A stretch of DNA of 7,617 nt, taken from the NCBI GenBank assembly GCA_025351145.1, contig JANXWM010000740.1, positions 1 to 7,617 on the forward strand. Reading direction: 5' to 3'. Position numbers and translations under genes: made by a program. This DNA is from Chitinophagaceae bacterium. Its GTDB lineage: Bacteria > Bacteroidota > Bacteroidia > Chitinophagales > Chitinophagaceae. Positions 1 to 6,774 of this stretch are shown here, piece after piece. Within the stretch, counting starts at the first letter, position 1, and the number at the start of each line of letters is the position of its first letter. Under the pieces are notes generated by a model, which was given only the letters and a program-made list of their open reading frames with translations, did no database searches and was not told where the DNA came from.

Positions 1-306
1 GAAAGTGATTTTATGGTGCAGTATTTAGCTGATAAAATTTTAAGCAATGAAGCGCAACAAGTATTGCTTGAAGGCAAAAAACTTTGGCAGGCATTTTTTG
101 CACATGTAGATGTACACGCCGTAAGAGAAGAATTAAAATTAAACAGAGCAGATGTAGGATGGTATCAAATTCGTAAAGCATTGCAAGCCCGTAATAGCAG
201 CGGAGATTTTATGCCGGTAAGTTTTAAGCCATTTGAGGAAGTATATAAAGTGCTAACCGAAAAACTACAACCACAGGTATATGAGTTGGGTTTTTTAAAG
301 ATTTGA
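1..306 (+). CDS. Unidentified protein, C-terminal fragment
   Basis: The reading frame is open from the first base of the window (E-S-D-F before the first Met at 13) to a TGA stop at 304-306, so about 101 residues are visible. The Met at 13 has no convincing start context, and the frame continues upstream, so this is most likely the C-terminus of a longer gene that begins outside the window. The visible part is soluble and mostly helical in character, rich in Lys, Glu, Leu and aromatic residues, with no signal peptide or membrane segment. It contains a compact polar and aromatic stretch, DVGWYQIRKAL, and ends PQVYELGFLKI. I do not recognise the family and assign no function. It runs towards the minus-strand genes, so transcription converges on the repeat-rich spacer that follows. 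The composition and unbroken frame support a real gene. Confidence 0.7.
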   Translation, partial: ESDFMVQYLADKILSNEAQQVLLEGKKLWQAFFAHVDVHAVREELKLNRADVGWYQIRKALQARNSSGDFMPVSFKPFEEVYKVLTEKLQPQVYELGFLKI

Positions 307-390
307 TGGCATTGCCAGTTTAGATGGTTTGTTCTTTAAAAAGCTGTTTAAATTTAATGATACAAATATTGTACTGTTTTTACTTTGTAG

Positions 391-473
391 CCTTTGCGTA
401 TCACTTTGCGGTTAAAAAAATAAAACATAACCGCAAAGAACACAAAGAAAATCCATCGCAAAGTGCGCAAAGG
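391..473. repeat. CGCAAAG-type inverted repeat
   Basis: A 10-bp perfect inverted repeat, CTTTGCGGTT (404-413) with AACCGCAAAG (429-438), encloses a 15-base A-rich loop. A second perfect pairing is possible between CACTTTGCG (402-410) and CGCAAAGTG (457-465), and a third between CCTTTGCG (391-398) and CGCAAAGG (466-473). The CGCAAAG word and its complement therefore occur five times in about 80 bp, with a related ACAAAG at 442-447. Arrays of this kind are, as I recall, common as dispersed intergenic repeats in Bacteroidetes. The element could act as a bidirectional terminator or be an inert mobile repeat; the sequence does not decide. Confidence 0.6.
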
Positions 474-534
474 ATACTCTGAGTTGCATTTTAAAACAGC
501 TTCTAATTGATACTGCAATAAAAAACTGCCGTGG

Positions 535-674
535 GTAATCCTGTCAAATGGTGGCTTCAATGAAGCCTGCCTATAACGGCTGAGACCGGGGATTACTTGC
601 GGCTTTTTATTTTTCGCTCTTGTTGGGACTGCGGGAATACATAAAAAAGCCAACAGATTGCTTCGTTTCCCGCA
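535..674. repeat. Inverted-repeat-rich structured element
   Basis: GTAATCC (535-541) pairs perfectly with GGATTAC (590-596). Inside that closing stem are a perfect 6-bp hairpin with a 3-base loop, GGCTTC-AAT-GAAGCC (553-567), and a small CGG/CCG hairpin (577-588), giving a possible three-way junction. Just to the right are two further interleaved inverted repeats: GGCTTTTT (601-608) with AAAAAGCC (644-651), and TGCGGGAA (630-637) with TTCCCGCA (667-674). The regular nesting suggests a folded RNA or a dispersed palindromic repeat. I do not recognise the family. It contains CTGAGA but lacks the other conserved parts of a thiamine pyrophosphate riboswitch, and no gene follows that it could control. 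Confidence 0.4.
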
Positions 675-740
675 ATGCCCCCCACGATATTAGATGTGTT
701 TATTCAATCATGTTACGCTTCAATCTTCGCTCCGGTAAAA

Positions 741-907
741 GCTCAATATATCATCCAACCGTACAAGTGTGCGACGCAAGAAAAGCTTAATAGTAGTCCC
801 GCAGCCGGGTACAAAAACCTATTCTTAATCTTCATCCATTTCTAATAATAAATTGGCTATTAAGGCCGTCCACCCGGTTTGGTGCGAGGCGCCTAAACCC
901 TGGCCGG
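741..907 (-). repeat. Left copy of glycosidase 3'-end duplication
   Basis: This stretch aligns without gaps to 6916-7082 at a constant offset of 6175 bp. Over the core 753-907 I count 10 mismatches in 155 positions, about 93.5% identity. The first 12 bases (741-752) match more loosely, 8 of 12, and similarity ends on both sides. The repeat covers the last 26 codons and stop of the glycosidase plus about 70-84 bp of its 3' flank, in the same orientation as the right-hand copy. The 5' end of the homology (on the minus strand) is abrupt at 907. Confidence 0.92.
825..907 (-). pseudogene. Remnant of an MGH1-like/GH63-related glycosidase gene, 3' end only
   Basis: On the minus strand this encodes the tail GQGLGASHQTGWTALIAN followed by LLLEMDED and TAA. 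It is the same as the C-terminus of the glycosidase at the right edge except for one residue (Gly for Ser at the first aligned position). The remaining ~850 codons expected for the family are absent: upstream of 907 the frame runs through unrelated sequence to a stop at 939-941 with no start codon. Of the five coding differences from the intact copy, four are third-position synonymous changes (852, 855, 873, 885). That pattern suggests divergence while both copies were under selection as protein, so this looks like the leftover of a once complete paralogue rather than a fresh copy of a fragment. The fragment is certain; its history is inference. Confidence 0.85.
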
Positions 908-950
908 AGGTGCTGGACTTTATTAAGCAATAAGCAGATTAAAAGCAAAA

Positions 951-985
951 AAATAAGTGGCTGCGGAAAGGGCAGCCACTTATTT
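951..985 (-). terminator. Intrinsic terminator of the T9SS surface-protein gene
   Basis: A perfect 14-bp inverted repeat (951-964 with 972-985) encloses a 7-base loop, with GGCTGC/GCAGCC at its apex. Reading on the minus strand, the stem is followed by a run of Ts (complement of the A-run 947-953). It lies 36 bp after the stop codon of the surface-protein gene. The stem arms end in AAATAA/TTATTT, so it may also stop any transcript coming from the left on the plus strand. Confidence 0.88.
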
Positions 986-1020
986 AAGCCTTATTTATTT
1001 AAAAAGAAAAAGGCTGGTCA

Positions 1021-2823
1021 TTAATTTTTAATTGTTTTTAGGGTTATCGAACTCCCATCTTTATAAAGTATTTTTATCATGTAGATACCTGCACTCAATC
1101 CTTTACCAAAAGACTGTTGAGGATAAATATTATTATAGTGCATAATCGTTTTCCCCTCAATTGATAAAATATCCAATGAAGCAGCAGTGCTTTCAAGCCC
1201 ATTTATGGTAAAGCTGTTTGTATAAGGATTTGGCACAGCCTGCAATTTATTGGATGATGCGTTAAGTTCGCTTTGCTGCATCCCTTGCACAAATGATTTA
1301 CAGCCGAGGCCCCCGGAAGTTATTTTTACAGTATCTGTTTGAACGCAGCCAATTGCATCTGTAGCTGTAATGATATAAGTTCCGGTTGTTGAACATGTTG
1401 GATTGGGAATGTTGGGATTATTTAAACCTGTTGTGGGGCTCCAAACGTAAGCAAATGGAGATACCCCACCTGTAACTGTTGCATTTAATTGCACTGTGGT
1501 AGTGCACTTAACGATGTCGGGTCCGGCACTAACCGTAAAATTACCGCAGCATTGTATTTTTAAAATATAGCTGCATGAATCACAGGGTTGACAGTTTTTA
1601 CCAAATATGTAGCGTAGTGTGAAGAAGCCGCTTGTGTTTGCAGGAATTGTTAAACTGCCAGAGCCAAGATTTGTAAAAAAAGCTGTTGTATTCGCCCATG
1701 AAACCGGGTTACCATAGATATCTAAAATTTTTATATTAATAAGATGCGAGTTTGCATCGCCATTACAATTTAATACAGGAGAAAAACTATTGGTGGTACC
1801 ACAACTGAGTACTAATGTATCTCCACATTTTAATCTTTTCTTTCCTCCGTTTGAAACTGCAACTGTATTCGTTATTGTACAACATGGCGCACATGAAATA
1901 TTCAATTTGAAATTACAGGTACCACAAATTTTACCATTGATTCCATAATTATAAGTGAGGGTATATATGCCTGGGGTTATTCCACCCGGTATATTTAATG
2001 TGCCATTACCTAAACCAGCTATAAAAGTATTTGCCCACGAAGGCGTATTATTGCTGGGATCTTTTAAACTAACGCTAATAACATTTGTGCTGCACCCGTT
2101 GCCATTGCAAGACAACTGCGGAGCAAAATCATACACCGTATTGCAATTTAAATTTATTGTACTCCCACAACTGAAAGGGCTACCGGTAACACCCCCTGCA
2201 ACCAGCGTAAATTTACAGGAAGTATCGCAGGTAATTTTGGTGCTGGTATTGATATAACCCGAAAGTAAAAACGCGTCGGAAGCACCATCCTGAAAATCAA
2301 CAACAGCTCTTATCTTCCACGTACCTGTGTCCGGACAGTTGATAACATTAGTTATAGTTTTGCTTAAATGATATTGATTTGTAACAAGTGTTACTGTTAA
2401 AGGAATCGTTGTACCATTGGGCCGTACAAGTGCCAGAGAAAGGATAATATCATCATCAGCGACTGCGAAATTGCATGCAAAGCTTCCAGTTCCTGTAGCA
2501 ATAGGGAAAGGTCTTTCAAAAGTATACTGTCCGACAGGGTCTCCATTCATATCCTGCCTTGGGCCAATCCATTGTGCATGTGTGCCACTAACCGGCGTAA
2601 CTTCCCAAGCACCAGGAACATAATTCAGGGTATGGTTGCTTCCATTCCATACGGCATATGCCTGCCCGGTAATTGGGCTTGGGCTTACTAACGCCCAATT
2701 TGATTCTTGAGTACCCAAAGGGATGCTGCCTGAGCTATTAATTCCGGTGCTCACATTCGGGAATTGCGCATGTGCAATAGATAAAGTAAGTAAGGCACAA
2801 CAGAGAAATAAAACTTTTTTCAT
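1021..2823 (-). CDS. Secreted cysteine-rich protein with T9SS C-terminal sorting domain
   Basis: This 600-residue protein starts with a clear Sec signal peptide (1-20: MKK, a hydrophobic core, then AHAQ). Residues 21 to about 190 form an N-terminal beta-rich domain with Trp motifs (W43, W59, AQWIGP at 83-88) resembling carbohydrate-binding-like jelly rolls. Residues 199-425 hold two tandem modules of about 113 residues that share Cys spacing, the words CNG and SWANT, and a CxxCx(7)C end. Residues 427-502 are PKD-like (SAGPD, YVWSP, GTYIITATDAIGC). The C-terminus (about 526-600; PNP at 531-533, GLSAGIYMIKI at 575-585) is a type A T9SS sorting domain, so the protein is probably exported across the outer membrane and anchored to the surface or released. 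The mature chain has 25 cysteines, which suggests disulfides. The ATG at 2823 is fixed by the signal peptide; there is no Shine-Dalgarno sequence. The role is unknown; adhesion or glycan binding is inference. Confidence 0.93.
   Translation of the reverse strand: MKKVLFLCCALLTLSIAHAQFPNVSTGINSSGSIPLGTQESNWALVSPSPITGQAYAVWNGSNHTLNYVPGAWEVTPVSGTHAQWIGPRQDMNGDPVGQYTFERPFPIATGTGSFACNFAVADDDIILSLALVRPNGTTIPLTVTLVTNQYHLSKTITNVINCPDTGTWKIRAVVDFQDGASDAFLLSGYINTSTKITCDTSCKFTLVAGGVTGSPFSCGSTINLNCNTVYDFAPQLSCNGNGCSTNVISVSLKDPSNNTPSWANTFIAGLGNGTLNIPGGITPGIYTLTYNYGINGKICGTCNFKLNISCAPCCTITNTVAVSNGGKKRLKCGDTLVLSCGTTNSFSPVLNCNGDANSHLINIKILDIYGNPVSWANTTAFFTNLGSGSLTIPANTSGFFTLRYIFGKNCQPCDSCSYILKIQCCGNFTVSAGPDIVKCTTTVQLNATVTGGVSPFAYVWSPTTGLNNPNIPNPTCSTTGTYIITATDAIGCVQTDTVKITSGGLGCKSFVQGMQQSELNASSNKLQAVPNPYTNSFTINGLESTAASLDILSIEGKTIMHYNNIYPQQSFGKGLSAGIYMIKILYKDGSSITLKTIKN
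1549..2229 (-). repeat. Tandem cysteine-rich protein modules within the surface protein
   Basis: Residues 199-311 and 311-425 align to each other. Equivalent cysteines are C199/C311, C203/C315, C219/C333, C227/C341, C239/C353, C300/C414, C303/C417 and C311/C425. C244 of module 1 has no partner, and module 2 has the extra C411. Shared words include CG, L-C-x-T, CNG, P-SWANT, LG-G-L-IP and TL-Y. The modules are well diverged at residue level, so the duplication is old. C311 both closes the first module and opens the second. Confidence 0.85.
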
Positions 2824-3061
2824 AATTGTAGTTATTTGTTTTGAAATATTTTGTTTTCAGCAACACAAAAATGGATATGAAACAGGTTGGGAAAAAGACT
2901 AAACATAGTGGTGAGACATCACTAATTATAGGGGGAGCAAAATGGGGATTAAACCGTGAGTTTTTAGAATGCCGAATGCAAATGAGAAAGCATAAGCGTG
3001 CGACGCAACAGGTGATGCCATAAAAACCTGCGGCCGGCAACAAAAAAATTCTTATAAAAAA
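2824..3061. other. Spacer between response regulator and surface-protein gene
   Basis: This 238-bp stretch must carry the leader of the surface-protein gene, and probably its promoter. I see no strong match to the Bacteroidetes TTTG / TAnnTTTG promoter pair on the minus strand; near-matches such as TATGTTTA and CATTTTTG each miss one base and lack a well-placed partner box. The part next to the regulator stop codon holds a copy of the 3'-flank repeat (2990-3054). Short frames here on both strands have no start context and are not called as genes. Confidence 0.5.
2990..3054 (-). repeat. Diverged third copy of the 3'-flank element
   Basis: The block GTGCGACGCAA (2998-3008), then exactly 21 variable bases, then GCGGCCGG (3030-3037), then an A-rich stretch and ATTCTTA (3048-3054), repeats the architecture of the two glycosidase 3' flanks. 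In those the blocks are at 769-779, 801-808, 821-827 and at 6944-6954, 6976-6983, 6996-7002. The last gap is 10 bases here against 12 there. The 8 bases before the first block match the left copy at 5 of 8 positions. The element ends 7 bp after the response-regulator stop codon, in the same orientation as the other copies. The spacers are not conserved, so this is a family member and not part of the recent duplication. Confidence 0.65.
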
Positions 3062-3685
3062 TTATGGTTTTAAATGTTTATAGAAGTAGGCGATAGCCTC
3101 GCCAAGTGAAGCCACATGCAGCTTTTGATAAATGTTTTTTACATAGCCATTTACTGTATTATAACTGATGCCCATCTTATCGGCGATCATTTTATAACTT
3201 AAGCCTTCCGACAAAAGTGAAAGCGTTTCAGATTCTTTAGGGCTTAAAGTCGTTTTTGTTTTTTGCGGTTTAAAAAAATCCAATACTTTTTTTGCAATAG
3301 CGGGGTTCATAGCTGCGCCGCCTTCATGCACTTCATGAATGGCCTGCAGTAGTTTTTGCGGACTATCATTTTTTAATATATAACCACTTGCACCGTAACG
3401 TATACTGGTAAAAATTTTTTCGCTGTCGTCGAATGCAGTTTGCATCAGCACTTTTACACCTGGGTAAGTTTCTTTAATTTTTTTTAAACCTTCAAGGCCA
3501 TCAACACCCGGCATATTTATATCCATCAGCACAACATCAGGATAATATTTTTGCATGTCTTCCAAAGCATTGCTGCAATCTGCTGCTTCGCCGGTAAACG
3601 CAAAATCTTCACTCAGGCTTAACAATGCCTTCAGTGCAGCCCTGCGGCCTGCGTGGTCATCATACACAAAAACCCTTATTGCCAT
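3062..3685 (-). CDS. NarL/LuxR-family DNA-binding response regulator
   Basis: This 207-residue protein has the usual length and two-domain order of the NarL/FixJ group. Residues 3-120 form a receiver domain: acidic pair D9/D10, phospho-acceptor D55 (in VVLMDINMPG), switch T83 and conserved K105. Residues 147-205 form a LuxR-type helix-turn-helix (LSPKESETLSLLSEGLSYK, then TVNGYVKNIYQKL), in which the usual His of TVK-x-H is Tyr. Its partner is almost certainly the sensor kinase whose stop lies 32 bp upstream on the same strand: HisKA_3 kinases typically pair with this class. Phosphorylation at D55 should promote dimerisation and DNA binding; the targets are unknown. The ATG at 3685 leaves a complete receiver and no Shine-Dalgarno sequence is present, as is normal in Bacteroidetes. 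No clear intrinsic terminator follows, so read-through towards the surface-protein gene is possible. Confidence 0.96.
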   Translation of the reverse strand: MAIRVFVYDDHAGRRAALKALLSLSEDFAFTGEAADCSNALEDMQKYYPDVVLMDINMPGVDGLEGLKKIKETYPGVKVLMQTAFDDSEKIFTSIRYGASGYILKNDSPQKLLQAIHEVHEGGAAMNPAIAKKVLDFFKPQKTKTTLSPKESETLSLLSEGLSYKMIADKMGISYNTVNGYVKNIYQKLHVASLGEAIAYFYKHLKP

Positions 3686-3717
3686 AGTGCGAAGGTAACA
3701 TACAATACAAGTTTTAC

Positions 3718-6700
3718 TTATCCCCTAATTTCAGTGGCTGGTACTATAAATTTAAATTGGGTACCCTTATTTTCAGCAGTTTTCAAAAGCATGGTTCCTT
3801 TTAACTCTTCTGTGCGTTTGCGCATATTTTGCAACCCGTTTCCTGCCTTCATTTTACTTGCAGGAATACCTTTACCATTATCAGTGATTGTTATTATTAA
3901 AGCTTCATCATCGTATTGTACAGATAATGTACACTCCGTTGCAAGGCTGTATTTGGCGCAATTGTTTATGGCTTCTTTTATTGTCAGCATAATATTTTTT
4001 CTTGCTGTAATATTTTGCACGATCTCCTCCAAAGGTTTTTCTATATCTATTGAATAATTAATGTTTGTAGCGCCCAGCAGATTGCTTACCAGGTTGCGTA
4101 TCCTTCCATCCATATCAACCAGCCTGTCTTCCTTCGGCTTCATACTCCAGATAATATCGCTGATATTGTTGCTGATTTCTGCACTTTGTTCTATTATTTT
4201 ATCCAAATATTCTTTTGCCTTGTCTCCGTTTTTTTCCATTATTTGCCGCGCAATTACGCTGTGTATCTGCAGGCTGCTAAGTGATGCGCCTACATCATCG
4301 TGAAGATCCGAAGTAATGCGGTTGCGCTCTTTCATTAAGGCTGCCTCCTGTTCAATTAATCTTTTTTGTTTTTTTAGTTTTGTTTGATTGAAATTCCAAA
4401 CAAGCAACGCAGTAATTATGGCAGATATCAATACCCAGAATAAAATAGATTGATAAAAGTGTCGTGAAATGGAGATTGAAAGTGTCTTTTGAGAAACAAC
4501 TATTTTTTGTTTGGTATTGTAATAACCCAATTCAAGTTGATACTCTCCGGGAGCAAGGTTATTGAATATAATATTACCGTTGGCCGGCACATGTTGCCAT
4601 ACTGTATCAAGGTTTTTAAAACGGTAAATAATTTCGTTTGAATTAATAATATCAAGGTCTTTTACTACGGCATGTATGCTTAATTTATTTTGTTGGGGAG
4701 CCAATTTCAAGTCATGCACATAAGTATAATTTGTATCAGCAAACAGATGTACATTGTTCACTTTAATTTCATCTATATACAATTCAGGTTTATAAAATGA
4801 GGGAATAATAACAGGGGGTTTAAAATAATTAAAACCTTTTATACCGCCGAAATATAAAGTGCCGCCTTTAGTTTTAAAAAAGCAGCGGTTGTTATAATCC
4901 CTGTCTTGTATGTTATCGTCTTCATCGTAATTTATTACCTGTAAATTTTTAGTATTGATGTTGCTTAATCCTTTCTCATGGCTTACCCAAACATTGTTTT
5001 CATCATCCAGCAACAATCCATAGATGTAACTGCCGCTTAAATCATTTGTTGCATTAAATTTTCTTTTCAGGTTAAAGTTTTCATCCAGCATATACACGCC
5101 ATCATCTGCACCTGCCCAGAAAATATTTTTTACTGTGTCCTGCTGAATATAAAAAGATTTTACACCAGGTAAAATTTTGCCAATAACTGAAACACTGTTT
5201 GTGCTGTCAATTTGTACAAGCAGCATATTACTGTTCAGGTAACTTATGGCAATCCTGTTTTTATTTAAAATGGTTATTGTAAAAGGGTTGCTTATTTCAA
5301 GGTTTTTTACGGCAACCAGTTCACGCCTGTTGAAATCGATACTGTAAATACCTGTAGATAATGCAACCCATACATCACCCTTTGACAACACTGCAATATC
5401 CTGCACAATGCCGTATTTATTTTCACTGCAATCAACAGCAATTAAAGGTTTGTTTGTTTTGCAGTCTAGTAAAATAATTTTGTTGTTGTAAAAAAGCCAG
5501 ATCCCGTTGCGCCGGTAGTCATTGCGCAATGTTGTGCTAACGTAACCTCCCAGGTAAATTCTGTTGTAGTTCTCAAGATTAGTAATATTTTTGAGTAAAT
5601 GTTGCTGAACAAAAAGTTTTGCACCGCCTCTTATCAGTATGTCTCCATCCGGGTATTCTGCAAAGCTGTTCGTGCCGGTTTTAAAAAAATAATCCGGATC
5701 TTTTTCATACCCGCTTTGTTTAGAGAAAGTTGCATGATTACAATTAAGAATAGTTAGCCCAAAACCACTTTTACAAAGCCAGAGGCGGTTATATTTGTCT
5801 ACACAGACCGGATCACTACTGCTGGTTTCAAATTGGGGATTATTGCTGGCGCTAAGGGGGAAGATATTTTTAAAATCCTCTGAAATAATCGAAACAGCAA
5901 CCCCCGCGGAGTAACAAATAAAATCATTGTTTATTTTTCTTATTGTACCCACATTTCCTAATACATTATTTTGTATCTGCTTAATAAATTCAACTGTTTT
6001 ATTTTTGATATAAAACAAGCATAAACCATTGTTAGTGCCTGCTACTATTCTGTTTTTACTGCTATCATAACAAACAGAAATAAAATATAAGTTTTGGGAG
6101 GTTACGTCATTATTAAGGTAATAATGCACCGTTTTATTTGTTATATCGTACGAAATAATTTCTGCTTTAGCCGTAATCCACAGAACCCCATTTTTATCAA
6201 AAAATGGATGCCGGTTTCTGTAAAATGTTTTCCCGAACATATAAGCATGAATAGATTCAATGGGCTCTGTCTTCACGTCATCATAAAAAGAAATTTTGCC
6301 GGTAGTAATATCAATAGCGGCAATAGCGTAAAAGCGGTTGTAACACCAGATCTTATTATCATAAAAAGCAAAGGGAATGCAATTCTCATCTGCATAGCCT
6401 TTAAAAATTTTCAACAATGTGAAGGCATCTTCCTGGCGGTTATATTTGTATAAGCCAAGAGTGCTGCCTATGTAAATATTGCTTTCATTGTCTTCTGCAA
6501 AACCATAACCTTGTTTCAACACAGGGCAATTTTTAAAATACCTTTCTTCTTTATATACTTTAACCCAACTGCCGTCATAGCGATTAATAGCGTCATTAGC
6601 AGTGATCCACATAAAGCCAAGCTTATCTTCATGCAAAAAATAATTGGAACCTTGCGAAAGCCCTTCTGCTTGCGAAAGTTTTTTTATAGTAAAATTATGA

Positions 6701-6774
6701 TACTGCAGAAGTGATTGCGAATACACAGGAAGCGCAATTGCAAAGCAGATTAATATTTGTAAAAAAAATTTCAA
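3718..6774 (-). CDS. Propeller sensor histidine kinase, HisKA_3 type
   Basis: This 1018-residue membrane sensor reads an extracytoplasmic signal and phosphorylates the downstream regulator. The order is: signal peptide (1-20, ending VYSQ); two-component-regulator propeller repeats (about 25-650), each with a D-x(3)-N/G-x-hydrophobic-W motif, for example 48-57, 193-200 and 590-597, enough for two seven-bladed propellers; a Y_Y_Y immunoglobulin-like domain (about 690-770); one membrane helix (about 774-794); a short charged, probably coiled-coil linker; a HisKA_3 dimerisation domain with phospho-acceptor H825 in DLHDDVGASLSSL; and a HATPase_c domain with N-box E934-x(3)-N938, G1 DNGKGI (965-970) and G2 GNGLQNMRKR (978-987). 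All catalytic motifs are present. Unlike Bacteroides hybrid sensors, it has no fused receiver or AraC domain; the regulator is a separate gene 32 bp on. The ligand is unknown. The start appears to be TTG: it gives a perfect signal peptide, an in-frame TAA lies four codons upstream, and the first ATG is not until residue 55. Confidence 0.95.
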   Translation of the reverse strand: MKFFLQILICFAIALPVYSQSLLQYHNFTIKKLSQAEGLSQGSNYFLHEDKLGFMWITANDAINRYDGSWVKVYKEERYFKNCPVLKQGYGFAEDNESNIYIGSTLGLYKYNRQEDAFTLLKIFKGYADENCIPFAFYDNKIWCYNRFYAIAAIDITTGKISFYDDVKTEPIESIHAYMFGKTFYRNRHPFFDKNGVLWITAKAEIISYDITNKTVHYYLNNDVTSQNLYFISVCYDSSKNRIVAGTNNGLCLFYIKNKTVEFIKQIQNNVLGNVGTIRKINNDFICYSAGVAVSIISEDFKNIFPLSASNNPQFETSSSDPVCVDKYNRLWLCKSGFGLTILNCNHATFSKQSGYEKDPDYFFKTGTNSFAEYPDGDILIRGGAKLFVQQHLLKNITNLENYNRIYLGGYVSTTLRNDYRRNGIWLFYNNKIILLDCKTNKPLIAVDCSENKYGIVQDIAVLSKGDVWVALSTGIYSIDFNRRELVAVKNLEISNPFTITILNKNRIAISYLNSNMLLVQIDSTNSVSVIGKILPGVKSFYIQQDTVKNIFWAGADDGVYMLDENFNLKRKFNATNDLSGSYIYGLLLDDENNVWVSHEKGLSNINTKNLQVINYDEDDNIQDRDYNNRCFFKTKGGTLYFGGIKGFNYFKPPVIIPSFYKPELYIDEIKVNNVHLFADTNYTYVHDLKLAPQQNKLSIHAVVKDLDIINSNEIIYRFKNLDTVWQHVPANGNIIFNNLAPGEYQLELGYYNTKQKIVVSQKTLSISISRHFYQSILFWVLISAIITALLVWNFNQTKLKKQKRLIEQEAALMKERNRITSDLHDDVGASLSSLQIHSVIARQIMEKNGDKAKEYLDKIIEQSAEISNNISDIIWSMKPKEDRLVDMDGRIRNLVSNLLGATNINYSIDIEKPLEEIVQNITARKNIMLTIKEAINNCAKYSLATECTLSVQYDDEALIITITDNGKGIPASKMKAGNGLQNMRKRTEELKGTMLLKTAENKGTQFKFIVPATEIRG
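6772..6774 (-). other. Non-ATG (TTG) start codon of the sensor kinase
   Basis: The signal peptide MKFFLQILICFAIALPVYSQ begins at a TTG (CAA on the plus strand). The codons before it on the minus strand are TAA, TTA, TCT, TGC, so no ATG or GTG is available in frame, and starting at Met55 would remove the signal peptide and the first propeller blade. There is no Shine-Dalgarno sequence. A sequencing error altering an ATG cannot be excluded. Confidence 0.8.

Larger units (their letters stand above)
307..740. other. Gene-poor, repeat-rich spacer
   Basis: I see no convincing gene in this 434-bp stretch. It holds two inverted-repeat-rich elements (391-473 and 535-674), listed separately. A 99-codon minus-strand frame (653-354) crosses both elements. 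It lacks a start context and has a composition dictated by the repeats, so I treat it as spurious. The stretch lies between the stop of the plus-strand gene at 306 and the glycosidase 3'-end fragment, and accumulated repeat debris is the simplest description. Confidence 0.6.

Noticed and set aside
535..596. Possible thiamine pyrophosphate riboswitch because of CTGAGA
   Set aside because: The other conserved parts of the aptamer are missing and no thiamine gene follows.
354..653. A 99-codon minus-strand frame
   Set aside because: It runs straight through the two inverted-repeat elements, has no domain-like composition or start context, and its sequence is dictated by the repeats.
1955..2623. 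Plus-strand open frames inside the surface-protein gene
   Set aside because: They are antisense shadows of a gene with a signal peptide, repeat modules and a sorting domain in the correct frame.
2738..3061. Small frames on both strands in the spacer after the response regulator
   Set aside because: They overlap the surface-protein start or the 3'-flank repeat, lack start context and have no protein-like pattern.
3653..6714. Plus-strand open frames opposite the kinase and regulator
   Set aside because: The minus-strand frame carries every expected catalytic motif; the opposite frames show none.
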